Under the pieces are notes generated by a model that was given only the letters and a program-made list of their open reading frames with translations, ran no database searches and was not told the origin of the DNA. From Paenibacillus_E sp042676385 (GTDB lineage Bacteria > Bacillota > Bacilli > Paenibacillales > NBRC-103111): 64,000 nucleotides of DNA. This document shows, piece by piece, positions 18,663 through 28,273 of this stretch (the stretch's first letter is position 1; every line of letters starts with the position of its first letter). A program made the position numbers and the translations under genes. Location: the NCBI RefSeq assembly GCF_042676385.1, contig NZ_JBHTHA010000003.1, forward strand, positions 62,001 through 126,000, read 5' to 3'.

Positions 18663-19613
18663 ATGGAACTGGTGACCGCCAAGATCACCGAATCTAGAGA
18701 AACACCGCTGATGCGACAGATAAGGAGGATTTGGAAATATAAGTTGTTATACGCACTGCTGCTTCCCGCCATCGTTTGGGTTTTCGTATTCGATTATCTC
18801 CCGCTTTACGGGATCAGCATTGCGTTTATGGATTACAATGCCATTCAGGGCTTCTCCGGCAGCCAATGGGTCGGGCTCAAATATTTCCGGGCGCTGTTCG
18901 AATCGGAGATGTTCCTGAATGCTTTCAAGAATACGCTGCTTATCAGCCTGTACAAAATGATCAGCGGCTTTCTTTGTCCGATCTTGTTAGCGCTTGCACT
19001 CAATGAAATTAGGGTTGTCTGGTTCAAAAAAACGCTCCAAACGGCCGTCTATTTGCCAAGGTTCGTGTCCTGGGTCGTGTACGGGGGAATCATCACGCTG
19101 CTGCTTTCGCCCGAAACGGGTGTCATTAACAAAATCATCGAGTTCTTCGGCGGCAATCCCGCTTACCTGCTTGTGGAGCCTGCCTATTTCCGTACGATCC
19201 TTGTCGTCACGGATGCCATGAAGGAAATGGGCTGGGCAGCCATTATCTATATCGCCGCCATTGCCGGGCTTAACCCGGAAGTATATGAGGCGGCTATCAT
19301 GGACGGTGCGACCAGATTTCAGCGAATTCTTCACGTCACTTTGCCGGGTATTACAGGGACGATCATCGTCATCTTCATCCTGAGAGTCGGATATATCATG
19401 AGCGCCGGTCTGGATCAGGTCATCAACTTGTACAATCCGATGGTCTTCGAAGTCGGAGATATTTTGGATACGTACATTTACCGTGTAGGCATCGAGCAAT
19501 TCAGTCTTAGCCTTGCGGCTGCTGCTGACGTCATCAAAGGGGCTATAGGGCTTGTGTTGATGCTGGTGGCCAATCAAGTCGCCAAACGGATCCATGATTC
19601 CGGTATATTCTGA
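18663..19613 (+). CDS. Carbohydrate ABC transporter permease (LplB-type), system 2
   Basis: This 316-residue permease has six predicted helices with the MalF-like domain and an EAA loop 'YEAAIMDGATRFQRI'. A 25-residue cytoplasmic N-terminus precedes helix 1. The ATG follows GGAGGAGAACGGG. It is the first gene of the second carbohydrate operon (permease, permease, binding protein, giant GH39-like protein, then a two-component pair). It is only moderately similar to the system 1 permease, so the two systems probably take up different sugars. No ATPase gene is present. Confidence 0.93.
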   Translation: MELVTAKITESRETPLMRQIRRIWKYKLLYALLLPAIVWVFVFDYLPLYGISIAFMDYNAIQGFSGSQWVGLKYFRALFESEMFLNAFKNTLLISLYKMISGFLCPILLALALNEIRVVWFKKTLQTAVYLPRFVSWVVYGGIITLLLSPETGVINKIIEFFGGNPAYLLVEPAYFRTILVVTDAMKEMGWAAIIYIAAIAGLNPEVYEAAIMDGATRFQRILHVTLPGITGTIIVIFILRVGYIMSAGLDQVINLYNPMVFEVGDILDTYIYRVGIEQFSLSLAAAADVIKGAIGLVLMLVANQVAKRIHDSGIF

Positions 19614-19631
19614 CGAAGGAGAAGAGAACCG

Positions 19632-20507
19632 ATGAAGCTTACGAAAGGCGAGAGCGCTTTTGTCGCGACCAATTATGTTGTTCTGACCGTTTTAACGATC
19701 ATCATCGTGATTCCTTTCTGGTACGTTATTTCCGTATCGGTGACACCGTACCATATTTTCAGCGAGAAGAACGGTTTGATCCTGTTTCCGACCTCGCTTA
19801 GTTTGGAGTACTACGCTTACTTGCTCAAGGAAGGTTCGCTGATTTTTTCCGCTTACGGCAATACGATCCGCAATACGGCAGGAGGCGTCCTGCTCGCGTT
19901 ATTCCTTACCACAACAGCGGCTTACGCGCTTGCGGAGAAAAGGTTGCCCGGCAGGCGAGTCGTGATGCTCTACTTCGTTTTCACCATGCTGTTCAAGGGC
20001 GGGATGATCCCCACCTATATCACCATCAAGCAGTTGGGTTTGCTGAATACGAACTATGTGCTCATTCTGGTCATGGCCTACAGCGCTTTCAACATGATCA
20101 TTATGAAATCGTTCTTTGAAGGCATCCCCGAGAGTTTGCGGGAATCCGCTTCGATCGATGGCGCGTCCGAGTTCCGAATTCTGTGGCAGATCGTGCTGCC
20201 CTTATCCAAGCCGGTCATTGCTACGATCGGTCTCCTTTATTTGGTCGTCTATTGGAACGACTTTTTCAATGCGATGCTCTATGTGACCGATTGGCACAAA
20301 GCTCCCGTACAGCTCGTGCTTCGTACCATTATTGCCAGTTCCAGCCTCCCACCGGAGCTGCTTGAAGCGGCAGGCTCAACGCCGCCGCCAACAATCGGCA
20401 TCCAGATGGCCGCCATTGTAATCGTAGCTTTACCCATACTTATCATCTACCCGTTCATTCAAAAGCATTTCGAACAGGGCATGCTGATCGGATCGGTGAA
20501 AGGCTAG
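19632..20507 (+). CDS. Carbohydrate ABC transporter permease (LplC/YtcP-type), system 2
   Basis: The 291-residue protein has the MalG-like permease domain, six helices, the EAA loop 'RESASIDGASEFRIL' and the C-terminal 'GMLIGSVKG'. It starts 18 bases after the partner permease with a GAAGGAGAAG ribosome binding site, so the two are coexpressed and form the channel of system 2. Confidence 0.93.
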   Translation: MKLTKGESAFVATNYVVLTVLTIIIVIPFWYVISVSVTPYHIFSEKNGLILFPTSLSLEYYAYLLKEGSLIFSAYGNTIRNTAGGVLLALFLTTTAAYALAEKRLPGRRVVMLYFVFTMLFKGGMIPTYITIKQLGLLNTNYVLILVMAYSAFNMIIMKSFFEGIPESLRESASIDGASEFRILWQIVLPLSKPVIATIGLLYLVVYWNDFFNAMLYVTDWHKAPVQLVLRTIIASSSLPPELLEAAGSTPPPTIGIQMAAIVIVALPILIIYPFIQKHFEQGMLIGSVKG

Positions 20508-20575
20508 AAGGTTTGCTTTCCGGCTTCATCCCCATGGGGCGCATATAAAAGAAAAACCAAGGAGGTCTGTTCATC

Positions 20576-22210
20576 ATGTCAAATCAAGCGAAAGTTTGGT
20601 CGCATGGCGTGCTTGCGGCCATATTGGCCGGCACGGTTACCGTCGCGGGGTGCAGTAAGGCCGGCGACCCGGCTGCGGCTTCGTCTTCGCCGTCAGCAAG
20701 TACGGTCTCGGCAGCACCAAAATCGGAGGAGCCTTACGAGCTTAAATGGTTAAAGGCTCAGGACATCTCCAAGCCTTACGATCCAACGAAAGATGCCGTC
20801 AAGCAAGCCGTCGAGAAAAAGCTTAACATCAAAATCGTTCCGGAGATGGTGGACGTCCAGCAGTACAAAACGAAGCTGAATCTGAAAATGTCCAGCGGCG
20901 ACATTCCCGATGTGGTCCGAATCGATTTTGCCGACGATTTCCAGAAATATGCGCAGCAGGGCGCTTTCGTCGACCTTACGAACCTGATTAACGAAAAGGA
21001 TACGCCGAATATTCTCAAGGAAGTGCCGAAGGAAGTGTTCGAGCAGGCGAAAGTGAACGGCAAAATTTACGGTATCCCTTATCAGGGAGGACCGGGGGCC
21101 GGATACCGCTGGAACCTGGTGCTGCGTAAGGATTATGTGGAAGGCATGGGCGCTCAGGTACCGAAAACGCTGGATGAATATTACAACCTGCTAAAAAAAG
21201 TCAAGGCGGAGAAGCCGGACGTGATTCCTCTGGGCGGCTATACGGCTCAGATCGGCCAGCAGAAGTACGCCAACAATTCCTTTGATCATATTTTTGGCGC
21301 TTTTGGCGTGACACCCGGCTTTTTCACGGAGAAGGACGGTAAGTTCAACAACTATGATATTGATCCGAAAATGAGAGAAGCACTGCTGTATCTGCAAAAA
21401 ATGTACGCAGAAGGACTCATTGACAAAGAATTCGCGACCATTAAAGAAGAGCAGCTGCGGGCGAAGCTGTATAGCGGTAAATTATTCTCCTGGATGGGCT
21501 GGTGGTCCACGCCGAACGATTACGATACCCAGGTCGAAACCAACGAGCTTAAGAAATCCGGAAAACTGGCAGCAGACGGGAAGCTCCCTGACCAGTCCAA
21601 TCAACCGTTCAAATATTTGACCTTGACCGATTCGCTTGTCGGAACGGATGGCAAAGCGGTTGCCCCAGCTGGCGCACCATTCGGTCAAATGCACGCGATC
21701 AGCGCCAAGACGAAGGATCCGAAGAAAGTGCTGTCCATCATCGAGAACTCGTTGTCGCTTGAGAACCAAATGCTAACCGTATGGGGCATTGAAGGAGAAG
21801 ATTACAAGATCGACAACGGCAAGATGAAGGTTGTTACCGATCTGGTCGATCCGAAGACGCAGCAAGACAAGAACGGAAACTTCCGTGCGATTCAAAGCTA
21901 CCTGTTCGCTCCTGGTCTCAAAGGCTGGCCACGTTACCTGGAGTCGCTTCCGCTTCGCCATTCACAGGCGCTGGACGTCGCTATTCATAATAAATTCCAA
22001 ATTACGGACGCATCCAACTATCTGGACTCCCCGACCAAAATCGCCAAACTGGTGGAGCTGAACACGATGCGCGATTCCGTCTTTACGCAAATTATTATGG
22101 GCGGCGACATCAAGAAGTTCGACGAATTCGTGGAAAAGTGGAAATCGCAAGGCGGAGCCAAAATTTTGAGCGAGCTGGAGGAATCTTTTAAGAAAAAGTC
22201 AGGCAAGTAG
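20576..22210 (+). CDS. Extracellular carbohydrate-binding lipoprotein of ABC system 2
   Basis: This 544-residue LplA-like solute-binding protein has a signal peptide with a lipobox ending 'TVTVAGC' (Cys26), an Ala/Ser/Pro linker and the two-lobe binding fold. Blocks such as 'SGDIPDVVRIDFADDFQKYA' and 'PKTLDEYYNLLKKVK' are usual in the family. It follows the permeases with AAGGAGG before the ATG. An imperfect terminator-like hairpin (22227-22273) follows, which would make the binding protein more abundant than the downstream enzyme. Confidence 0.92.
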   Translation: MSNQAKVWSHGVLAAILAGTVTVAGCSKAGDPAAASSSPSASTVSAAPKSEEPYELKWLKAQDISKPYDPTKDAVKQAVEKKLNIKIVPEMVDVQQYKTKLNLKMSSGDIPDVVRIDFADDFQKYAQQGAFVDLTNLINEKDTPNILKEVPKEVFEQAKVNGKIYGIPYQGGPGAGYRWNLVLRKDYVEGMGAQVPKTLDEYYNLLKKVKAEKPDVIPLGGYTAQIGQQKYANNSFDHIFGAFGVTPGFFTEKDGKFNNYDIDPKMREALLYLQKMYAEGLIDKEFATIKEEQLRAKLYSGKLFSWMGWWSTPNDYDTQVETNELKKSGKLAADGKLPDQSNQPFKYLTLTDSLVGTDGKAVAPAGAPFGQMHAISAKTKDPKKVLSIIENSLSLENQMLTVWGIEGEDYKIDNGKMKVVTDLVDPKTQQDKNGNFRAIQSYLFAPGLKGWPRYLESLPLRHSQALDVAIHNKFQITDASNYLDSPTKIAKLVELNTMRDSVFTQIIMGGDIKKFDEFVEKWKSQGGAKILSELEESFKKKSGK

Positions 22211-22226
22211 AATCTGTTAGAAACCG

Positions 22227-22273
22227 GAACCTCCCGCCAGTTATGAGATGCCTGGATTGGCGGGGGTTCTTTT
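22227..22273 (+). terminator. Hairpin between binding protein 2 and the GH39-like gene
   Basis: GAACCTCCCGCCA (22227-22239) pairs with TGGCGGGGGTTC (22258-22269) with one bulge, followed by TCTTTTC. It may be a partial terminator that lowers read-through into the giant gene starting at 22299. Confidence 0.6.
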
Positions 22274-22298
22274 CACCATTACTGGAGGTGATTGATTT

Positions 22299-25200
22299 AT
22301 GAAACGAACGTTTAGAAGCTTATGCATGCTGATGCTTGCCTTGCTTTTGCTGCCCTGGTTTCCGGTTCATGCCGGTGCGACGGAGCCGTCACCGCTGTTT
22401 GAGGACAATTTTGCAGGAGGTCTGAGCAACTGGGATTTGTTCGGAAGCACATCATGGGCAACCGAAGGCAGTGGGATAGATGCCCTGCTTAAAGGTACAA
22501 CAGATGCGACTTCTCCCCAGCGCGCGATAGTCAAGTCATCCAAGCTGCCTTATGGCTCCACGGATTACAACATCGGATTTATGGCGAAGGGAGACCGCTT
22601 CAGGCTGGTATTCCGTTACGCCTCAGGGACCAGTTATTATTTTCTTGAATTTAAAAATACGAAGTCCGTCGAATTATGGAAATATCCGAACTCGTCTACA
22701 AGCGTTCAGGTCGGGACACCTGTCGATATTGGAGCGGCCGTCACGGGATTCAGTCTAACGGATTGGCATCAATACCGGATTGAGGTGAAGGGGAGCGAGT
22801 ATAAGCTCCTCATTGATGGGGTTTCTGTTACGACGTTTAGCGACTCGGCGCTAACCGCAGGCGGGATTGGCTTTTCGCTGAAAAGTATCGGTCCAGCCGT
22901 TAGCGTGAACGTGAAGCAGCTGCTTGTAACGCCGATTGCCCCAGAGGCTGCGTTCAAGATCGTACATACCCCGGCGGCAGAAGTTCCATATAATACGGAT
23001 CTGCCGGTTTCCTTCACCCTGACGGATGTGTCGAATGCCTCTGCCAGCGCTTCGATCCATTATGCCTATGGGGACGATGCGCCTGATCAAATCATTCCGG
23101 CCGCGGGAAGCGGGAGTGGCCCGTATTCGGGCACAATTGCCGGATCGAATCGGGATAACAAGATTCGTTATTACATAACGGCGCAAGACGCTGCAGGCAG
23201 GGTGGCGCGCTACCCCGATACCGGGGAGATTACTGTCCCTATCCGCGAGATCGTGCCTTATGCGAATGACTTTGAAGGAGAGACGGCGGGTGCGGCGCCG
23301 GCAGGTTGGAAAGTGGGAGGTAACACCAAGGTCATCCAGCTTCCGGATGGCAATAAAGTGTTCAATTTGAATGGTTCGGGCAGCGCCAAGCTGAATATTC
23401 CGATGTACCAAAACGCGGATAATTTTACCGTCAAATTCAAAGCGAAATACGAACGAACGAGCACAGCTGTGCAGAACACCTGGCGGTTTCGTTATCGTGC
23501 CGTCGACGACGCGAACAATAACGCTATGGAGTGGGCGACACATAACTCCAAATATTTTATCATGCGGAAAACAACGCTCGGCGGCAACTATTATATAGCC
23601 AACTATGTCAAATCGATGCTCGATGAGTGGCATGATTACGAGCTTCGCGTAAGCGGCATCACCCATAAGCTGTTCATTGACGGGGTGGAAATCGCAAGCG
23701 GGGACGATTCCGATCCGCTCGCACTGAAGAAAGGGTACTTTCAATGGAATGTCGTTGGCGGCATCAATTTGATGATTGACAATTTCACCATTGAACCGAT
23801 CCCGGTGCCTTATGTGATGGATCTGCAGCCTTCCGGCAATTATGCCGGCATTTATACGCAGGAGGAGTCGCCGGGCTTCAAGCTGGCTTTGGAAGCAGGA
23901 GCGGAGGCGCATGACTTTCAGATCGATTATACCGTGCGCCGGGCAGACGGGGACCAATCGATCGTTGCAACAGGAACGAAGTCGTACCGTTTAGAAAAAT
24001 ATGCGAAGCAAACCGAAATTGTGCCTTTTGAGCCAAGGCTTAGCGCGATCGGCACCTTTGAAGTGTCGGCTGCTTTTACAGTTGATGGCATAGCGCAGCC
24101 TGCCCAATCGAAAAAGATGCGGCTGGCCGTGATCCATCAAGCAGCGCCCGTCCTGGCACCCGATTTGGACAATGAGAGTAAGTTCGGCCTGAACACGCAC
24201 TATGCGCTCAATTGGAACGACGATATCATAGACGGAGCCCGCAAGTTGGGGGCGCGCCACCACCGCTCCGGCATTTCATGGGAAGACGTGGACAAAAACG
24301 TGAAGGATGCATTAGGAAATACGGTGTACGATTACAGCAGGGTGGATCCGCAGCTTAATAAGCTGTTTTCGTATGGATTTAATCAAATTACAGTGTTAGG
24401 CATTGATAAAAACGCCGGCTATCAGGAAGGAACCGTCAACACGACCTCTTCTCTGAAAGCAATGGGCGACTTCGTAGCTCGCACGGTCAGCCGATATAAA
24501 GGCCAAATCCGGCAATGGGAGATGCCGAACGAACCCGAGATTTTCTCCAAGCCCTATGTGCCTAGCGAATTCGTACAATTACAAAAAGTAGCATATTTGA
24601 ATATGAAAAAGGCCGATCCGGACGCGATGCTGCTTGCCGGCGATCACACCTCCAGCGTGCGCAGCGTTCTTCCCAAGGAGTTGGAAGCAGGCTCATTCGA
24701 TTATGCCGACGCCTATTCTTATCATCCGTATGTCTATAACTCCATGCCGGACGGCAACTTACAAAGTGTCATTGACGGCGTGAAAGAACTTGTAAACGTT
24801 TACGGTGGATGGAAAGATTATTATTTGACGGAGGGCGGCTGGCCGACGGCCAAAGCCGGTTACCCTTCGGTTTCAGAGGAAACTCAGCGCGACTATATCG
24901 TTCGCGCCTTCCTGAACGATATGATAACGGATCAGGTGAAGGCATACGAATATTACAATTACAAAAATGACGGTACGGATGATCGGTATTACGATATTTT
25001 CTGGGGGATGACCGACAATGACGGGAGGCCGAAGCTGGCTTACGCCGCCGTCAATCAATTGATGACTACGCTGGATCAAGCGCGTTACATCGGAACCTGG
25101 GACACCGGTGATCCGGACGTCGCCATTCATGTGTTTCTGAACAAAGGAAAACCGGTTATAGCTGCATGGAAAAAAGTAGACCAAAAAGACAATCCGGCCA

Positions 25201-28196
25201 TCAAACCACCTGTAAGCACGATCACGCTTCCATTTGCCGCAGGGGGCGTGCAGATCAAGGACATTAATGGTGTAGACATTCCTGTAACGGCCGTGAACGG
25301 TAGCGTGCAGCTTACTGTATCCGGATCGCCTGTCTACATCACGGGGGCATCCGCCGAATTTGTTTTCCAATCCGCGATGAAGCTGTTGCAAGGCAAGCGG
25401 CAGGCAGCGGCACTCAAGCTTGGCGTGGCAAAGACGCAGGACAACGCGGCTCTGATCGAGGCCGATATGGCAGAGCTTAACCGCATAGCCTCGCAGATAG
25501 AGGCGGCGGCGGGGAGTGGAAGCAAGGCAACTGGGTTGGAGCAGGGCGTCAAGGAGATATACACATTGATGGGTCAGATCGCCGGGCAGATCAAGAACGG
25601 CTCCGTGGACCATGCTTCCGGATACGTGGCGCTTGAGGCGCTATATAACATGGCGGAGAGCGTATCCGTCGCCCTGTCCTTTGCACTCGAAGGCTCCGGC
25701 GCGAACAGCCTGGATTATGCGTCCGCGGTGCAAGCCGCGACCGCATCGTTCAATGCCAAAAAAGGCGCCTACAGCGTCATGCCGATCTCAACCTCAGCCG
25801 TACTGCGCTTGAACAGATACGGTAGGCTGGCGGAAGCAGCTTTCAAACGAGGCAGCTTCGCAGAAAGCTACGCATACAATTTATTGGCGCGGGAGTTTGC
25901 GGCAGCAGCTGCTGCCATTGTTGATTCGGAGGCAGCCAAATTTATCGGCGTTTTGGCCAATGTCGTACCGACACAAGAGAGTGGAGAGGCCGGTTACGCC
26001 AGTACGATTAACCTATCCCTGGTAAACAACACGGACGTTCCCCAACAGGTTACTGTCAACTTGAAAGTGCCGGCTGGATGGGAATCTTCTCCGGCGACAA
26101 CCGATGTGACGATTCCTGCGCAAAGCTCGCTTGAGCAGTCCTACGCTGTGCTCGTCCCGGAGAATTCCCTAAAGGGCCGATATGATATTTCTTTTGACAT
26201 CGTGCATAACGGCTCGGTATTCGATTCGAAGAAGGTGCAGTTAACCGTAGAAGACGGCATCGATGTGAAGCTCCTTCCAGTGAAGAAGACCATTGAAGAA
26301 TTGGATATTTTGTCCATTCAATTGACAGGAACTTCGTCTTTAGCCAAGACAGGCAAGGTAACCGTTAAAGGCCCGGACGGCGCATTATTGGTGCCGGTCG
26401 CCTCGGATGCGTTCAGCGCGCTGCAGAAAGGGGAACACGTTCAGCTGGATTTCCGGTGGACGTATCATCAACCTCTGCCGTTCAACGAATATGCCGTAGA
26501 TATACAAGTTGAAGAGACGGCCCGTAACAAGGAGATTTTCCGCGATCCGGTCATGCCGGTCGAATTCAATCTTATTCAGCAGGCCCGCAATGTGACGGTC
26601 GACGGCGACCTGAGCGATTGGCAGGATGCATTCCCGTTTCATCTTCGCAGCAAGACGCAGAATTCGAGCGGCTACCACGATCCGGACAATTTGGAGGCGA
26701 CGGCGTACGCCAAGTGGGCTTCCGATGGACTGTATATAGCCGTTTCGGTTCGGGATGACATCCATAAACAATCGGAGAATGCGGCCAATTTGTGGAAGAA
26801 TGACTCTGTCCAGATCAGTCTGGACCCGTTGAATAACCGGGAATCGCCGTATGGCGCGGATGATACGGAATGGGGCTTTGCCCTGACGGATGACGGTAAG
26901 CTGCTCGTCAATATTTTTAACTCCACGCTGCCGAATCCGAATGGGGACGTGAGCGGACTGACGCCGTTCCGAGCGGTTCGGGACGAGGCGGCAGGCAGAA
27001 CGATGTACGAGGTGAAAATACCATCCTCCTATGTTAAAGATTTGAAGCCAGGGCTCGGAGGAACCATCGGATTGAACGTCGCCGTCAACGATGCGGATCT
27101 CCAGAACGGCCGGGATGACTTTATCCAATGGACCAAAGGGACGGCGGACTCGAAGAACACAGCGTTGTATGATTCCTTTCTGTTCATGGACTATAACCCG
27201 CCGATTCCGGCAGCGGGCGTTTCCCTGGAACCTCAAGAGCTGCTGCTCCGTCCTGGACAGGAAGCGCCGTTAGCGGCTAACGTCACACCGGTTGAGGCCA
27301 CAGATAAGACGCTGCTTTGGTCGAGCGCGAATCCAACGGTTGCTGATGTCACCTATAGCGGGACGGTAAAAGCGGTAAGCGACGGGGTAACCGCCGTTAC
27401 AGTGACAACCAGGGATGGCGGATTCCAGTCTTCCGCGACATTGACGGTGGATGGCACTGCGCCTGTAACTGTCGACAACGCAGCTCCTGGCTGGCACCAT
27501 GAGGCCCAAACCGTAACCTTGTCGGCTTACGATCAATTGAGCGGTGTCACTCAGACGAATTACCGTCTGGACAACGGATCGCTGATGGCCGGGACCACCG
27601 TAACGGTGTCGGGAGACGGGATTCATTCGCTTACTTACTACAGTACGGATCGGGCGGGCAATGCGGAAATGCCAAAAACGGTCGAGGTCAGAATCGATTC
27701 AACGCCGCCGGTTATCCGTATGACGGGACCGCTGACCGTATCTCGTGTAACGTACGGAACTTTGGCTTTTGCAGCGGAAGATTCGGGAAGCGGCTTAGTC
27801 GAAACATCCTTCCTGTTGGATGGCTTATCCATACCGAACCCTTACGCATTCGAACCGATGTCCATTGCAACGGGCGAACATCATTTAACCATAGAAGCGA
27901 CAGACGCAGCGGGCAACCGGGAGACGGAGAATTTGATCTTAACGATCACATTTACCATAGAAGAGCTGGATGAAATGCTCGCATACTGCTATGAAAAAGG
28001 CTGGATCGACGGCCGGGGCATATTGAACAGTCTCCTGGCGAAGGTTCAACAAATTCAAAAGGATGCCGCCGAAGATCAGAAAAAAGTCGACTTCAACCCC
28101 TTGCTCCAAGAAATCCAAGCGCAAACCGGCAAAAAAATTGTTGCTGCATTTGCATCGAGTTTAAAGGAAGATATCGCCTATTTGAAGAAACCATAA
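22299..28196 (+). CDS. Giant secreted GH39-like glycoside hydrolase with many accessory domains
   Basis: The 1965-residue protein has a signal peptide (1-28), two concanavalin-like sugar-binding domains (about 30-215 and 320-505), a TIM-barrel of the GH-A clan most like GH39 (about 640-1010), a helical stretch (1030-1220), an NEW3-like domain (1227-1320), a CBM9-like domain (1425-1640, 'VDGDLSDWQDAFPFHL'), a BIG2 domain, an OmpL47-like and an Ig-like domain, and a C-terminal FIMAH domain (1885-1965, 'GWIDGRGILNSLLAKV'). The likely acid/base is Glu745 in 'WEMPNEPEIF' and the nucleophile Glu845 in 'YLTEGGWPT', 100 residues apart as expected for a retaining enzyme. It probably cuts a plant or microbial polysaccharide outside the cell and feeds ABC system 2. 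The exact substrate is not readable. Confidence 0.85.
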   Translation: MKRTFRSLCMLMLALLLLPWFPVHAGATEPSPLFEDNFAGGLSNWDLFGSTSWATEGSGIDALLKGTTDATSPQRAIVKSSKLPYGSTDYNIGFMAKGDRFRLVFRYASGTSYYFLEFKNTKSVELWKYPNSSTSVQVGTPVDIGAAVTGFSLTDWHQYRIEVKGSEYKLLIDGVSVTTFSDSALTAGGIGFSLKSIGPAVSVNVKQLLVTPIAPEAAFKIVHTPAAEVPYNTDLPVSFTLTDVSNASASASIHYAYGDDAPDQIIPAAGSGSGPYSGTIAGSNRDNKIRYYITAQDAAGRVARYPDTGEITVPIREIVPYANDFEGETAGAAPAGWKVGGNTKVIQLPDGNKVFNLNGSGSAKLNIPMYQNADNFTVKFKAKYERTSTAVQNTWRFRYRAVDDANNNAMEWATHNSKYFIMRKTTLGGNYYIANYVKSMLDEWHDYELRVSGITHKLFIDGVEIASGDDSDPLALKKGYFQWNVVGGINLMIDNFTIEPIPVPYVMDLQPSGNYAGIYTQEESPGFKLALEAGAEAHDFQIDYTVRRADGDQSIVATGTKSYRLEKYAKQTEIVPFEPRLSAIGTFEVSAAFTVDGIAQPAQSKKMRLAVIHQAAPVLAPDLDNESKFGLNTHYALNWNDDIIDGARKLGARHHRSGISWEDVDKNVKDALGNTVYDYSRVDPQLNKLFSYGFNQITVLGIDKNAGYQEGTVNTTSSLKAMGDFVARTVSRYKGQIRQWEMPNEPEIFSKPYVPSEFVQLQKVAYLNMKKADPDAMLLAGDHTSSVRSVLPKELEAGSFDYADAYSYHPYVYNSMPDGNLQSVIDGVKELVNVYGGWKDYYLTEGGWPTAKAGYPSVSEETQRDYIVRAFLNDMITDQVKAYEYYNYKNDGTDDRYYDIFWGMTDNDGRPKLAYAAVNQLMTTLDQARYIGTWDTGDPDVAIHVFLNKGKPVIAAWKKVDQKDNPAIKPPVSTITLPFAAGGVQIKDINGVDIPVTAVNGSVQLTVSGSPVYITGASAEFVFQSAMKLLQGKRQAAALKLGVAKTQDNAALIEADMAELNRIASQIEAAAGSGSKATGLEQGVKEIYTLMGQIAGQIKNGSVDHASGYVALEALYNMAESVSVALSFALEGSGANSLDYASAVQAATASFNAKKGAYSVMPISTSAVLRLNRYGRLAEAAFKRGSFAESYAYNLLAREFAAAAAAIVDSEAAKFIGVLANVVPTQESGEAGYASTINLSLVNNTDVPQQVTVNLKVPAGWESSPATTDVTIPAQSSLEQSYAVLVPENSLKGRYDISFDIVHNGSVFDSKKVQLTVEDGIDVKLLPVKKTIEELDILSIQLTGTSSLAKTGKVTVKGPDGALLVPVASDAFSALQKGEHVQLDFRWTYHQPLPFNEYAVDIQVEETARNKEIFRDPVMPVEFNLIQQARNVTVDGDLSDWQDAFPFHLRSKTQNSSGYHDPDNLEATAYAKWASDGLYIAVSVRDDIHKQSENAANLWKNDSVQISLDPLNNRESPYGADDTEWGFALTDDGKLLVNIFNSTLPNPNGDVSGLTPFRAVRDEAAGRTMYEVKIPSSYVKDLKPGLGGTIGLNVAVNDADLQNGRDDFIQWTKGTADSKNTALYDSFLFMDYNPPIPAAGVSLEPQELLLRPGQEAPLAANVTPVEATDKTLLWSSANPTVADVTYSGTVKAVSDGVTAVTVTTRDGGFQSSATLTVDGTAPVTVDNAAPGWHHEAQTVTLSAYDQLSGVTQTNYRLDNGSLMAGTTVTVSGDGIHSLTYYSTDRAGNAEMPKTVEVRIDSTPPVIRMTGPLTVSRVTYGTLAFAAEDSGSGLVETSFLLDGLSIPNPYAFEPMSIATGEHHLTIEATDAAGNRETENLILTITFTIEELDEMLAYCYEKGWIDGRGILNSLLAKVQQIQKDAAEDQKKVDFNPLLQEIQAQTGKKIVAAFASSLKEDIAYLKKP

Positions 28197-28203
28197 AAGA
28201 AAT

Positions 28204-28241
28204 AAGCCCCCTCGGACGGCATATACCGGCTGACGGGGCTT
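28204..28241 (+). terminator. Weak hairpin between the GH39-like gene and the sensor kinase
   Basis: AAGCCCC (28204-28210) can pair with GGGGCTT (28235-28241). No T-run follows, so it may only stabilise the upstream mRNA or reduce read-through. Confidence 0.4.
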
Positions 28242-28273
28242 CTGCCATAACGCTGTAAAAGGGGGAGGTAAGG

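Noticed and set aside
22851..23957. Long antisense frame (368 codons) inside the 1965-residue gene
   Set aside because: It is a shadow of a GC-biased coding sequence, with no start signal and no recognisable motif.
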